Origin: an uncultured Actinomycetes bacterium
GTDB lineage: Bacteria; Actinomycetota; Acidimicrobiia; Acidimicrobiales; RAAP-2
Assembly (NCBI GenBank): GCA_903873775.1
Contig: CAIQPR010000043.1
Coordinates: 1 to 35,144, forward strand
DNA length: 35,144 nucleotides
Reading direction: 5' to 3'
The notes below the pieces were generated by a model. It ran no database searches. It had not been told where the DNA came from and saw only the letters and a program-made list of their open reading frames with translations. Made by a program: the position numbers and the translations under genes. Shown piece by piece: positions 8,311 to 18,432 of the stretch. Within the stretch, counting starts at the first letter, position 1. Each line of letters begins with the position of its first letter.

Positions 8311-9918
8311 ATGCCGACTGAAGAAAACCCCCAGACCGCGCTCTTGACGCAATTCATTGGAGCGATTGTTCGACGTAAGTGGACCGTCTTGGTCTGCTTC
8401 ATACTCTTTGTCGTGATTGCTGGGGGATACGGCTTCACGCAGCCGAAGAAGTACACCGCAACCGCCGATATTCAGTTGGTGTCCCAGAACATTTCTCCTC
8501 AGGGGTATGTCGTTCCCCTCGACGCCACAGACATCGCCACCGGCGTCCAGATTGCAACATCATCGAACGTTTCTGACATTGTGAGCAAGGAACTCGGGTA
8601 CCCCGCACCTCCGGTGAAGGCAACCGAAGTGGGCGTGACCTCTGTGGTGACTCTTTCGGTCACGTCGCCGTCCGCCACCGAGGCGGCGAAGGCGGCGAAC
8701 CTGTACGCGAACGCGTATATCGAGTACACCGGACAGCGGTTCAGTTCGCAGGTCAACGAGAAGTTGAAGGTCCTTGAGGCCCAACAAGTGAGTCTTCAGG
8801 CGCAGGTTGACCAAATAGAGTCGGAGCTGTCCGCGGTGTCACCAAAGAGTTCCGCAGCCGCCGCACTCAATGTTCAGCTTCAGGCAGCATCAAGCGAGCT
8901 GCAAACCGTGTCAACGTCCATCACGAATCTCGAAGTTGCCAAGCAGCAAGTCGCGACTGGTGGATTCGTCACCACGGCGGCAACGGTGCCGACGTCCCCG
9001 TCGTCGCCGAAGCCCCTTCTCGACTTACTCGTTGGGGGATTGGTGGGTCTGGCCATTGGTGTCGGCATCGTCCTGACTCTCGACTTTTTCGACGACCGTA
9101 TCCGTGACCGCGACGCTCTTAGTGCGGCGAGCGGCGGACTCCCGCTCCTCGGCGAGGTTCCGTTCTTCGACCACTGGGGCGAGGAGAACCACTACCACGT
9201 GATTTCTGAGCAGCGGCCCAATTCCATCGCGGCCGAGGCGTACCGCAGCCTTCGAACCTCAGTGGAGTTCATTGGTTTTGAATCACAGGGCGCCAAGATC
9301 GTTCAGATCACGAGCCCGGATGAAAATGACGGCAAGACCACGACGGCCATGAATCTCGCCGTCACCATCGCCGCGGGTGGCAAGAAGGTTGTTTTGATTA
9401 GCGCCGACCTTCGCCGACCCCAATTGCACAAGTACTTCGGTGTTGAAAACACTGTCGGCCTGAGCACAATTTTGAGTGGCCAGTCGACGTACGCGGACGT
9501 CAAAGTCAGTTCAGACCAGTTCCCCAACCTGATACTGATCCCGTCGGGAGCAGTCCCGCCGAACCCGTCTGAATTGCTGGCCTCGAGTAAGGCTGATGAA
9601 CTATTGCAGGAGCTTCGAGAGATCGCCGATGTCGTCATCGTCGACAGTCCGCCCGTCCTTCCCGTTACCGACGCCGTCGTCTTGGCCCAGAAGGCCGACT
9701 CGGTCGTACTGATCGCGAATATGAATCACACGCCAGGGCGCGATGTTGCGGAGAGCGTCTCGCGCCTACGTGCGGTGGACGCGAAGCTTGACGGCGCGGT
9801 GCTGAACTCCGTTCCGCAGATTTCCGGTCGCTATCGTTACGCCTACGCGTACCGTTCCAGTTACACCTACCGCAATTCCTCGTATTACACGAATGACGAA
9901 ACGGTGACGACGAAGTAG
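8311..9918 (+). CDS. Wzz-type chain-length determinant fused to BY-kinase (tyrosine autokinase)
   Basis: The 535-residue product joins a Wzz domain to a bacterial tyrosine kinase domain. The Wzz part has a first membrane span at about 24-42, an extracytoplasmic coiled-coil region and a second span at about 239-258. The kinase part has a P-loop (DGKTTT, G341-K342-T343), a Walker A' motif in ISADLRRPQ (D366) and a Walker B in VVIVDSPP (D445). The last 30 residues hold eight tyrosines, the usual autophosphorylation cluster. The P-loop reads SPDENDGKTTT where many homologues have PGEGKS/T. Such proteins control polysaccharide polymerisation and chain length by cycles of phosphorylation. The start is uncertain: ATG 8311 is preferred on codon usage, ATG 8263 is the alternative, and neither has a good ribosome-binding site. 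No cognate phosphatase was seen in the window. Confidence 0.9.
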   Translation: MPTEENPQTALLTQFIGAIVRRKWTVLVCFILFVVIAGGYGFTQPKKYTATADIQLVSQNISPQGYVVPLDATDIATGVQIATSSNVSDIVSKELGYPAPPVKATEVGVTSVVTLSVTSPSATEAAKAANLYANAYIEYTGQRFSSQVNEKLKVLEAQQVSLQAQVDQIESELSAVSPKSSAAAALNVQLQAASSELQTVSTSITNLEVAKQQVATGGFVTTAATVPTSPSSPKPLLDLLVGGLVGLAIGVGIVLTLDFFDDRIRDRDALSAASGGLPLLGEVPFFDHWGEENHYHVISEQRPNSIAAEAYRSLRTSVEFIGFESQGAKIVQITSPDENDGKTTTAMNLAVTIAAGGKKVVLISADLRRPQLHKYFGVENTVGLSTILSGQSTYADVKVSSDQFPNLILIPSGAVPPNPSELLASSKADELLQELREIADVVIVDSPPVLPVTDAVVLAQKADSVVLIANMNHTPGRDVAESVSRLRAVDAKLDGAVLNSVPQISGRYRYAYAYRSSYTYRNSSYYTNDETVTTK

Positions 9919-9996
9919 TTGTTCCCCGGGAGGCTCGCGCCGACCTGGTCTGTGAGATCCGTGCGCGTCATGCAATGACCTGGCTGGAGGTGCGAC

Positions 9997-10528
9997 ATGA
10001 AGAAGATCTGGACGCTGCTTCTGACAGTTGCGTACCAATGTTTCTTTAGGTGGCTGCCCCCCCTCAACGGCACCCGGTGGCTCGTTGTATCGATGGCTGC
10101 GCCAGGTCATCGTCGGTCCGACGCTCCGGTCGCACGGCACCGACATCAACGTTGAATACGGCGCCTTTTTCGGCACGGGGGAACGCATCACCCTAGGAAG
10201 CCGCAGCAGTATCGGCATCAATGCTCGCATTCACGGACCGTGCGAGATCGGAGACGACGTGATGATGTCGCCCGCCGTCGTCATCTACGCCCTGTCCCAC
10301 GCATTTGAAGACACTTCCGTGCCAATGATCGACCAGGGCTTCCTTCCTCCACGACCCGTCATTATCGAGTCCGACGTATGGATCGGGACTCGATCCATCA
10401 TCCTGCCGGGCGTGCGGATTGGGCAAGGGTCCATTGTCGGAGCGGGTGCCGTCGTGTCTCGCGACGTGCCGCCCTATTCGATTGTCGCGGGCAATCCCGC
10501 CAAGGTTGTGCGGTCGCGTCGCAGCTAA
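9997..10528 (+). CDS. Hexapeptide-repeat acetyltransferase, frameshifted in a C7 tract
   Basis: The 3' part (in frame from 10028) encodes a left-handed beta-helix acyltransferase of the CysE/WcaF/maltose-acetyltransferase type, with GRAIIG-like hexapeptides and a typical tail, [26 protein letters not shown]. It probably acetylates a sugar of the exopolysaccharide. The true start appears to be ATG 9997, 5 bases after GGAGGT, encoding [20 protein letters not shown]. That frame is lost at a run of seven C at 10057-10063. Removing one C joins it to [17 protein letters not shown] in the downstream frame and gives a normal 176-residue protein. The shift may be a sequencing or assembly error, a recent mutation, or slipped-strand phase variation. 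A product starting at GTG 10028 would keep the catalytic fold but lack the N-terminal hydrophobic helix and has no ribosome-binding site. Confidence 0.85.
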
Positions 10529-10539
10529 ACCGACATACA

Positions 10540-10579
10540 AAAAGGCCCCCGATCCTCTCACGAGGTTCGGGGGCCTTTT
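10540..10579. terminator. Bidirectional intrinsic terminator between acetyltransferase and groEL
   Basis: A 13-bp perfect stem, AAAAGGCCCCCGA (10540-10552) with TCGGGGGCCTTTT (10567-10579), encloses a 14-base loop. The A/T ends give a T tract on both strands. It lies between the convergent acetyltransferase (stop 10528) and groEL (stop 10594) genes and can end both transcripts. Confidence 0.92.
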
Positions 10580-10593
10580 GCGTCACTGAATGA

Positions 10594-12288
<1,695 letters not shown>

Positions 12289-12582
12289 CTACTTCGTAAT
12301 GGTGGCCAGAACGTCGCGGCTGGAGAGGATGAGAAGGTCCTCACCGTCAACGGTGATTTCCGTGCCGCCGTACTTGGAGTAGACGACCGTGTCGCCGACG
12401 TTGACACCCAGGGGAATCAGTTCGCCCGAGTTCTCCGCGCGGCGTCCGGGGCCGGCCGCAAGGACTTCTCCCTGCTGCGGCTTCTCCTTCGCGGTGTCCG
12501 GAATCACCAGACCAGAGGCCGTGGTGGCCTCGGCTCCGTTGGGTCGGACCACGATTCGGTCTTCAAGGGGGTGCAGTTGCAT
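12289..12582 (-). CDS. groES: Co-chaperonin GroES (Hsp10)
   Basis: The 97-residue product has the normal GroES length and motifs: [12 protein letters not shown] at the N-terminus, the mobile loop [21 protein letters not shown], and [14 protein letters not shown]. It forms the heptameric lid of the GroEL chamber. The ATG at 12582 is preceded by AGGAGG at 9 bases. It is the first gene of the groES-groEL operon, which starts from a promoter embedded in two CIRCE-like elements. In related actinobacteria groES directly follows tsaD. Here pdxH and a plus-strand dehydrogenase gene lie between them. Confidence 0.99.
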   Translation of the reverse strand: MQLHPLEDRIVVRPNGAEATTASGLVIPDTAKEKPQQGEVLAAGPGRRAENSGELIPLGVNVGDTVVYSKYGGTEITVDGEDLLILSSRDVLATITK

Positions 12583-12604
12583 GTCGTAAAGCCTCCTGTG
12601 CTTC

Positions 12605-12631
12605 TTGGCACTCGAAAGTTGCGATTGCTAA
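12605..12631. promoter_or_regulatory. CIRCE element 1 (HrcA operator) upstream of groES
   Basis: TTGGCACTC - 9 bases - GATTGCTAA matches the CIRCE consensus TTAGCACTC-N9-GAGTGCTAA at 16 of 18 arm positions. It lies 23 bases upstream of the groES start codon. HrcA binds this element and represses groESL without stress. No hrcA gene is in the window. Confidence 0.85.
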
Positions 12632-12632
12632 T

Positions 12633-12659
12633 TTAGCAGACTCGCACGCCGAGTGCCAA
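12633..12659. promoter_or_regulatory. CIRCE-like element 2 upstream of groES, overlapping the promoter
   Basis: TTAGCAGAC - 9 bases - GAGTGCCAA starts two bases after element 1 and has the same 9-9-9 layout, matching 15 of 18 consensus arm positions. On the minus strand TTGGCA (12659-12654) can act as the -35. CTAAAT (17-base spacing) or TAAATT (18-base spacing), at about 12636-12630, can act as the -10. The operators therefore cover the promoter itself. Confidence 0.7.
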
Positions 12660-12718
12660 CAGTGCGGACACGGGGATCACGTAACCTCGGCGCACAATGC
12701 ATTTCGACGGGGGGATCT

Positions 12719-13465
12719 ATGTCCGCAGTACTCGTTACCGGCGCCGCGTCCGGCATTGGACGCGCCACCGCTCTCGCGCTCGCCGAGGCCGGTCGGCCAC
12801 TCGTCCTGTGGGATCTCCACGCCACAGCCCTCGAGGCGGTCGCTACCGAGTGCCGCGCCAAGGGAGTCCTCGTCACCACGGCCACCTTCGACGTCACCGA
12901 CACCGACGCTCGCGCGGCCGCGATCCGTGACGCCCGGAGCGCGCACGAGACCCTCGGAGGGCTCGTCCACGCGGCGGGCATCTCGGGTCCCCAGCCCATT
13001 TCTGCTTTCACCTCGTCCGAGTGGTCACGGGTGCTGGAGGTCAACCTCACCACCGCCGCAGCTCTCACGAGTGAATTGCACGTGCCGCTCATTGAAGCGG
13101 GCGACGGGTCTGTGGTGTATCTGTCCTCCATCGAGGGCTTCTTCGGCCATCAGTGGCTCCCCGCCTACTGTGCCTCCAAGGCTGGCCTCCTCGGACTCGC
13201 GAGGGCCAGTGCGCACGAACTCGGCCAATTCGGGGTCCGCGTGAACTGCGTTTGCCCGGGTGCCGTGCAAACGCCGATGCTGGAGCCGTTTCTGGACCTC
13301 GGGGACAATCGCGCGACGATCATTTCTCGCACGCCCCTGGGTCGACTCGCCCAGCCGGACGACATTGCCGACGCGATCGTGTTTCTGTTGAGCTCGAAGG
13401 CGCGCTTCATCACGGGCGCCTCACTCGTCGTGGACGGCGGGCTGACCGCGATCTCGGGGATCTAG
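12719..13465 (+). CDS. SDR-family oxidoreductase (3-oxoacyl reductase-like)
   Basis: The 248-residue protein is a classical short-chain dehydrogenase/reductase. It has the nucleotide site TGAASGIG near the N-terminus, the catalytic Ser in VYLSSIEG, the Y-x3-K pair in YCASK, and a C-terminal FITGASLVVDGG. It oxidises or reduces an alcohol or carbonyl with NAD(P)(H); the substrate cannot be told. The start is ATG 12719, 4 bases after GGGGGG. A longer frame from 12653 would run into the CIRCE region. It is divergent from groES and convergent with pdxH, with only 7 bases between the two stop codons. Confidence 0.93.
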   Translation: MSAVLVTGAASGIGRATALALAEAGRPLVLWDLHATALEAVATECRAKGVLVTTATFDVTDTDARAAAIRDARSAHETLGGLVHAAGISGPQPISAFTSSEWSRVLEVNLTTAAALTSELHVPLIEAGDGSVVYLSSIEGFFGHQWLPAYCASKAGLLGLARASAHELGQFGVRVNCVCPGAVQTPMLEPFLDLGDNRATIISRTPLGRLAQPDDIADAIVFLLSSKARFITGASLVVDGGLTAISGI

Positions 13466-13472
13466 CGTTCCC

Positions 13473-14087
13473 CTACGGCGCCCATCGCACCCGACGCCAC
13501 GAGCCGTCGGGCGTGGGTTCGTAGATCACGCGGTCGTGCAGTCGGTCCTGACGGTGCTGCCAGAACTCGAAGAGCTGCGGCGTCAGCAAGTACCCACCCC
13601 AGTGCGGCGGTCGCGGAATCTCGGCGTCCCCAAATTCTTCCGTGAGTTCCGCGACGCGACGCTCCAGGTCATCTCGTGAGGCAATTTCGCGGCTCTGCGC
13701 GGACGCGTGAGCTCCGATCTGGTGACCCCGCGGACGAGAGTGGAAATAGGCATCGGACTCGGCGTCCGTCATCGGCGCCACGGAGCCTTCGAGACGGACC
13801 TGTCGTCCCAGCGGTTCGCAGTACCAGAGCAGGGCCGCACGCGGATTGACCAGAAGGTCACGTCCCTTGCGCGACTCGTAGTTCGTGAAGAACCCGTAAC
13901 CAACGTCCGTGCGCACGCGGAGCAGCACGTAGCGCGCGTGAGGAGAGCCCTGTTCGTCGGCCGTCGCCACGACCACCGCGTCGGGCTCGCGCAACAACTC
14001 GCGACCCTCCTCATACCAGCGCGCGAATTGAACGAAGGGACTCGTCGCGGCGTCGGTCACGTCAAAAGGAACCCAGCGTTCACTCAC
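13473..14087 (-). CDS. pdxH: Pyridoxamine 5'-phosphate oxidase
   Basis: The protein, about 204 residues, is a standard PdxH. It oxidises pyridoxamine- or pyridoxine-5'-phosphate to pyridoxal phosphate with FMN and oxygen. Signatures are ARYVLLRV, FTNYESRKGRDLLVNPRAAL, the RPRGHQIGAHAS loop, and the C-terminal HWGGYLLTPQLFEFWQ plus RLHDRVIYE. The start is set at GTG 14087, which follows a GGGGGG by 6-8 bases. GTG 14102, directly after the tsaD stop, is the alternative. It is the last gene of the long infA-to-pdxH run and supplies PLP, the cofactor of the alanine racemase encoded upstream. No terminator is visible between it and the convergent SDR gene. Confidence 0.96.
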   Translation of the reverse strand: MSERWVPFDVTDAATSPFVQFARWYEEGRELLREPDAVVVATADEQGSPHARYVLLRVRTDVGYGFFTNYESRKGRDLLVNPRAALLWYCEPLGRQVRLEGSVAPMTDAESDAYFHSRPRGHQIGAHASAQSREIASRDDLERRVAELTEEFGDAEIPRPPHWGGYLLTPQLFEFWQHRQDRLHDRVIYEPTPDGSWRRVRWAP

Positions 14088-14102
14088 GACACGACCCCCC
14101 AC

Positions 14103-15110
14103 TCATGACAACGACGCCAGCGACCAGTTCGGATCAGCGGCGAAGTCGAGGCGCCCCGGTCCGTCGTGCTGTAACCGGTAGAGGCCCGCTGCCGCGATCA
14201 TGGCCGCATTGTCCGTGCACATCGCGAGGGTGGGCAGGTGGCACTCGATGTCGCGTTCTTCGGCCAGAGCACTCACACCCGCACGAAGGGCGGAATTCGC
14301 CGCGACACCACCCGCGAGGGCGATGCCCGCGACGTCGTAGTCGTCGAGCGCGCGTCGCGCCTTGCGCAGAATTTGTTCGCACACCGCCCGCTGGAACGAC
14401 GCGGCGACGTCCTCCATCGAGACCTCGGGATGCTTTTCGGTGGCCCGCACGACCGCCGTCTTGAGTCCCGAAAAGGACAGATCAACGTCGGGTCCGGTCA
14501 TGGAGACCGGAAGTCGAAGTCCGTTCCCGTCGCCGCGTTGGGCGAGTCGATCAATCACGGGTCCCCCGGGGTACCCGAGTCCCAGCCACCGCGCGACCTT
14601 GTCGTACGCCTCACCCGCCGCATCGTCGATCGTCTCGCCGAGCACGCGGTGGACGCCGGGCGACTCGTGGAGCACGAACATGGAGTGGCCCCCCGACACG
14701 AGAATCGTGAGGACGGGCCAGGCGAGATCGGGTGTCTCGAGCAAGGGCGCGAAAAGGTGGCCTTCGAGGTGATTCACACCCACCACTGGGACACCCCACG
14801 CCACGGCGTAGGCCTTCGCGGCGGACACGCCGACGAGGAGAGAACCAATGAGTCCCGGTCCGCTCGTGACCGCGACGCCGTCGATGGCCGGAGCGAGCGG
14901 GTCGAGGCCCGCCTGGACCAACGCGCGTTCCACCACGGGTGTCATCGTGGTCAGGTGGGCGCGCCCGGCGAGTTCCGGCACCACGCCCCCGAAGTCCCGG
15001 TGGAGGTCGAGGGAACTCTCCACCACCGAGCTGCGCACGCGCAGAGTGTCATCAACAACGGCCGCGGCGGTCTCGTCGCAACTGGTTTCAATACCGAGAA
15101 TGACGGTCAC
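14103..15110 (-). CDS. tsaD: tRNA N6-adenosine threonylcarbamoyltransferase TsaD
   Basis: The 335-residue product is the universal Kae1/TsaD enzyme. It transfers threonylcarbamoyl to A37 of ANN-decoding tRNAs (t6A). It has GIETSCDETAAAVV at the start, the metal-binding His pair in VNHLEGH, LVSGGHSMFVL, GEAYDKVARWLGLGYPGGP, and a C-terminal CTDNAAMIAAAG. The start is GTG 15110, whose GTGA overlaps the stop of rimI. A longer in-frame extension to 15152 lies inside rimI and is not conserved in type. It works with TsaB and TsaE, encoded just upstream. Confidence 0.98.
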   Translation of the reverse strand: MTVILGIETSCDETAAAVVDDTLRVRSSVVESSLDLHRDFGGVVPELAGRAHLTTMTPVVERALVQAGLDPLAPAIDGVAVTSGPGLIGSLLVGVSAAKAYAVAWGVPVVGVNHLEGHLFAPLLETPDLAWPVLTILVSGGHSMFVLHESPGVHRVLGETIDDAAGEAYDKVARWLGLGYPGGPVIDRLAQRGDGNGLRLPVSMTGPDVDLSFSGLKTAVVRATEKHPEVSMEDVAASFQRAVCEQILRKARRALDDYDVAGIALAGGVAANSALRAGVSALAEERDIECHLPTLAMCTDNAAMIAAAGLYRLQHDGPGRLDFAADPNWSLASLS

Positions 15111-15589
15111 GATGAAATCGTAGGGGTCGCGGTGTCGTTGAGATCCGCCCACAGCACCAGCGCATCCTCACCCACCTTGGCGTAATAGTTCTTGCGCACG
15201 CCGACGGGAGCGAAGCCAAATCGTCGGTAGAGCGCCTGCGCGCGCTCGTTGGACACCGCGACTTCGAGAGTGGCCTTGGCAATACCGCGGCCCCGCGCCA
15301 CCGGCATCACTTCGGTGAGCAATGACGTGGCGACGCCGCGACCCTCGTGACCGGGGGCGGTACCAATTGTGTTGACGTGCATCTCGTCCATCACGAACAT
15401 CACGCCGAGGTACCCAATGATGCGCCCGCCTTCGACCGCCACCGTGTAGCGACGCGTCTGTTCGTTCGTGATCTCGTCCAGCAGCATTCGTTTCGTCCAG
15501 GGCTCGGGAAACTGCGCCTCTTCAATGACGAGGAGATCATTCACGTCACGGCGCCCCGCGAGGCGAATACGCCAGGCGTCCTCGCTCAC
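15107..15589 (-). CDS. rimI: Ribosomal protein S18-alanine N-acetyltransferase RimI
   Basis: The 160-residue product is a GNAT acetyltransferase with an EEAQFPEPWT start region, the acetyl-CoA loop in TAPGHEGRGVATSLL, and EVAVSNERAQALYRRFGF. This is the RimI pattern (acetylation of the N-terminal alanine of S18, possibly other proteins). The start is GTG 15589, with GTGA overlapping the tsaB stop. The longer frame to 15700 would lie inside tsaB. Its place between tsaB and tsaD is common in actinobacteria. Confidence 0.93.
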   Translation of the reverse strand: MSEDAWRIRLAGRRDVNDLLVIEEAQFPEPWTKRMLLDEITNEQTRRYTVAVEGGRIIGYLGVMFVMDEMHVNTIGTAPGHEGRGVATSLLTEVMPVARGRGIAKATLEVAVSNERAQALYRRFGFAPVGVRKNYYAKVGEDALVLWADLNDTATPTISS

Positions 15590-16260
15590 GAGGGTCGCTG
15601 GCGCGTCGAGAAGTTCGCGACGGCGTCCGCCTCCCGCAAGTACAGCGGGGACACTTCGCCGGGCGCGCGCACCGCTCCCAGCGCGATCGCGGCGCGACAC
15701 GACGGAACGGACTCGTCGTCCAGTGTCATCGTCGGCACCGGGGCGAGCACGTCGGCGTACCGCAGGGCTCCGTCACCCGTGGCCAGCACGGGGCGTCCAT
15801 TGGTTCCCCACTCGATTGCCACGTCGAGCGGCCGGCGGACCTCGGCGGGGGTGAGGACCACGACATCGTCGGCAATCTCGAAGCTCTGCGCGAAGACTTC
15901 TCCGCGTCGACCATCGACGAGCGCCACCAACGCGCCCCGATACCCGCGAGAGGCCGCAGAGTGCGCCAGACATTCGAGAGAGGTCACGCCCACGAGATCC
16001 ACACCGACCGCCGACGCGAGAGCCTGCGCCGTCGCGAGACCCACGCGGAGTCCCGTAAAAAGACCCGGACCGCGATCCACCACGATGCGGTCGAGGTCGC
16101 GCACAGAAAGCTGGTGATCGGCCAGAACGCGGACGATGCCGGGGGTCAGGGCCTCGGTGTGACGACGATCCTCGTCGAGGATGCGGGCGTCGACGTCGTC
16201 GCCGGCTCGCAGCGCCACCGCGCACACGGTCGTCGCTGTTTCGATGGCGAGGATGTTCAT
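15586..16260 (-). CDS. tsaB: tRNA t6A biosynthesis scaffold protein TsaB
   Basis: The 224-residue product has [35 protein letters not shown] and DGRRGEVFAQ, the hallmarks of TsaB. It is a catalytically inactive TsaD paralogue that bridges TsaD and TsaE in the t6A complex. The start is ATG 16260, whose ATGA overlaps the tsaE stop. It is the second of three t6A genes packed within 2.7 kb. Confidence 0.96.
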   Translation of the reverse strand: MNILAIETATTVCAVALRAGDDVDARILDEDRRHTEALTPGIVRVLADHQLSVRDLDRIVVDRGPGLFTGLRVGLATAQALASAVGVDLVGVTSLECLAHSAASRGYRGALVALVDGRRGEVFAQSFEIADDVVVLTPAEVRRPLDVAIEWGTNGRPVLATGDGALRYADVLAPVPTMTLDDESVPSCRAAIALGAVRAPGEVSPLYLREADAVANFSTRQRPS

Positions 16261-16733
16261 GCGTGCACCCACTGCTCAGCCGCACTCATCCGACGCGCGA
16301 GGGCGGGTCCGGAGAGTTCGAGACGACGCGTCTCGTCGTCAATGGCAAAGGTCACTGTGATCACGTCGTCACCGAACACGCTGCTCGCGAGCGTGCCCCA
16401 TTCCACGAGGGCCACCCCGTCTTCTTCCACGAGTTCGGCGAGGGCGAGATCGACGACCTCGTCGAGGTGATTGATGCGGTAGACGTCGGCGTGGTGCAGA
16501 GTCCGAAGGGTGGGGTGCGCCGTACAGGCGTGTTGGCGCACCACGGTGAAGGTGGGGCTGGTCACGCGCTCGTGCACGCCAAGTCCCCGAGCGACGCCCT
16601 GGGTGAAGGTGGTCTTGCCGGCCCCGAGCGGTCCGTCCAACAACACGATGTCTCCCACCTGCAGGAGCGCGGCAAACTCTTCTCCCGCGCGTTGGGTGTC
16701 CTCCGCCGTCGCGCACATGCGCGCCAACGTCAT
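16257..16733 (-). CDS. tsaE: tRNA t6A biosynthesis ATPase TsaE
   Basis: The 158-residue product has a Walker A motif, [19 protein letters not shown], then [17 protein letters not shown] and LVEWG, all diagnostic for TsaE (YjeE). It is the ATPase that resets the TsaB-TsaD complex during t6A formation. Its ATG overlaps the stop of the uracil-DNA glycosylase gene (ATGA at 16733-16730), and its own stop overlaps tsaB. Confidence 0.97.
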   Translation of the reverse strand: MTLARMCATAEDTQRAGEEFAALLQVGDIVLLDGPLGAGKTTFTQGVARGLGVHERVTSPTFTVVRQHACTAHPTLRTLHHADVYRINHLDEVVDLALAELVEEDGVALVEWGTLASSVFGDDVITVTFAIDDETRRLELSGPALARRMSAAEQWVHA

Positions 16734-17281
16734 GAGCGTCCTCGCAGCAGCGCGGCCACGGTGGCTAGGTCCTCTCGCATCACGGCGACCACGCTATTGC
16801 CCCCGCGCAGCGCAGCAGCCGGGTGGTACGTCGGCACCACCCACCGGTCGTCGAGCGCGACGGCTCGACCGTGAAGTTCGCCGATCCCCTCGCGACGTGA
16901 CAGCACGGCTCGGGTCGCCGTGTTCCCGAGAGTCACCACCACGGCGGCTTTCAAGGCGGCGCGCTGTTCGTCCCACCAGGGTCGACAGGCGCCGATTTCT
17001 CCGCGAGTCGGCGGGCGATTCTTCGGAGGTCGGCACTTGACCACGTTGGTGACGAAACAGTCGTCGCGCGCGATGTCGATCTCGGCGAGGAGATCAAAGA
17101 GGAGTCGTCCGCTGCGGCCAATGAACGGCTCCCCGCCTTCGTCCTCGCTGCGTCCCGGGGCTTCGCCCACCAACGCCACGCGTGCCTCGAGCGACCCCGA
17201 TCCCACGACCACTTGGGTGCGCGTGTGGCTGAGAGCGCACGCGGTGCACGACCGAGCCCGCACGTCGAGCGACTCGATCAT
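16730..17281 (-). CDS. Family 4 uracil-DNA glycosylase (Fe-S type)
   Basis: The 183-residue protein removes uracil from DNA. It has the family-4 motif 1 [20 protein letters not shown] and motif 2 YHPAAALRG. Cysteines in [16 protein letters not shown] and [10 protein letters not shown] can hold a [4Fe-4S] cluster. The start is ATG 17281, which shares one base with the alr stop (TGATG). A longer frame to 17362 would lie inside alr. A DNA-repair gene between alr and tsaE is not part of the usual gene order; both its neighbours overlap it, so it is fully built into the operon. Family 5 is less likely because of the GEAPG motif. Confidence 0.92.
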   Translation of the reverse strand: MIESLDVRARSCTACALSHTRTQVVVGSGSLEARVALVGEAPGRSEDEGGEPFIGRSGRLLFDLLAEIDIARDDCFVTNVVKCRPPKNRPPTRGEIGACRPWWDEQRAALKAAVVVTLGNTATRAVLSRREGIGELHGRAVALDDRWVVPTYHPAAALRGGNSVVAVMREDLATVAALLRGRS

Positions 17282-18432
17282 CAGTCCACAACGACGCGAG
17301 GGACGCGGGCGCCGATCCCGCAGAGAATCTCCCAGGTAATCGTCGACGACCAGTGGGCCCACGTTTCGGCGGTGAGCGATTCTGACCCCTGGGTGCCCAG
17401 AAGAACGACCGGATCACCCACGCGCACCGGAGCGTCTCCGCAGTCGACGACCAGTTGGTCCATGGTGACTGTTCCCGCCAGGGGGTGTCGTCGTCCGTTG
17501 ATCAGGACCTCCGCACCGGCGTCAAAGAGTCGGCGGGGATATCCGTCGGCGTATCCGAAGGGCACCGTGGCGACGGTTCCTCGCGCGGGAAGAGGGCGAC
17601 GACGCCCGTAACTCGGACGCTCCCCCGCGTCGAGCTCGCGCACCGCCGTCACGCGCGCGTGCAGCGACAGTGCGGGGCGTAAGGAAAGTCCCCGTTCGCT
17701 GAGAACGGACTGCAGCGACGGGTCGGGGAGGTGGCCGTAGAGGGCCAAGCCCACGCGCGCCATCGTGCGACGGGACGCCGGAATCCCGAGGGCCGCCGCC
17801 GAATTGGCGGTGTGAATGATGGGGGGCGTTACCCCACTCGCCGCGGCGAGCGCCACCGCGTCGTCAAAACGTCGTAATTGTTCGCGGCAGTAGTCCTGGT
17901 CTTCCGCGAGGGACGAATCAGCCGACGCGAAGTGCGTGTAGATCCCTTCCACAAACACCGAGGGCACGGAGGTGAGGACGTCCAGCACCGCGCCGACCTC
18001 GCGGGGGTCGACGCCCATACGGTGCATGCCGGTGTCCACTTTCAGGTGCACGCGATTACGTCCGCCGAGGCGTCGCGCCGCCTCGGCGACCGCGTGCGCA
18101 CCCTCGAGCGAGCCCACGGTCAACGTCAACGAATTCTCGAGCGCGTCCCGCACCGTGTCCGACGGCGTTTCCGCCAGCAGGAGAATGGGATCGGTCATAT
18201 TCGCGTCGCGAAGTTCCACGCCCTCGTCCACGATGGCAACGGCCAAACCGGCCGCTCCCGCGTCACTCAGTGTTTGCGCCGCGAGGACCGCGCCGTGGCC
18301 GTAGCCGTTGGCCTTCACCACTGCGCACACGGCCGAGGACCCGAGCACCGTGCGCAACACGGTCATGTTGTGTCGTAGCGCGTGACGAGAAATCTCCGCC
18401 CACGCCGGTCGACGCACTCCCTCAACTGGCAC
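17281..18432 (-). CDS. alr: Alanine racemase
   Basis: The 383-residue product converts L- to D-alanine for peptidoglycan with pyridoxal phosphate. It has the PLP lysine in AVVKANGYGHGA, HLKVDTGMHRMGV, THFASAD, IHTANSAA, RVGLALYG, the second catalytic base in SYGRRRPLP, and GTVTMDQLVVDCG. Its length is normal. The start is GTG 18432, 7 bases after GGGAGAG, overlapping the end of the NAD(P)HX gene by 11 bases. The operon also contains pdxH, which makes its cofactor. Confidence 0.97.
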   Translation of the reverse strand: MPVEGVRRPAWAEISRHALRHNMTVLRTVLGSSAVCAVVKANGYGHGAVLAAQTLSDAGAAGLAVAIVDEGVELRDANMTDPILLLAETPSDTVRDALENSLTLTVGSLEGAHAVAEAARRLGGRNRVHLKVDTGMHRMGVDPREVGAVLDVLTSVPSVFVEGIYTHFASADSSLAEDQDYCREQLRRFDDAVALAAASGVTPPIIHTANSAAALGIPASRRTMARVGLALYGHLPDPSLQSVLSERGLSLRPALSLHARVTAVRELDAGERPSYGRRRPLPARGTVATVPFGYADGYPRRLFDAGAEVLINGRRHPLAGTVTMDQLVVDCGDAPVRVGDPVVLLGTQGSESLTAETWAHWSSTITWEILCGIGARVPRVVVD

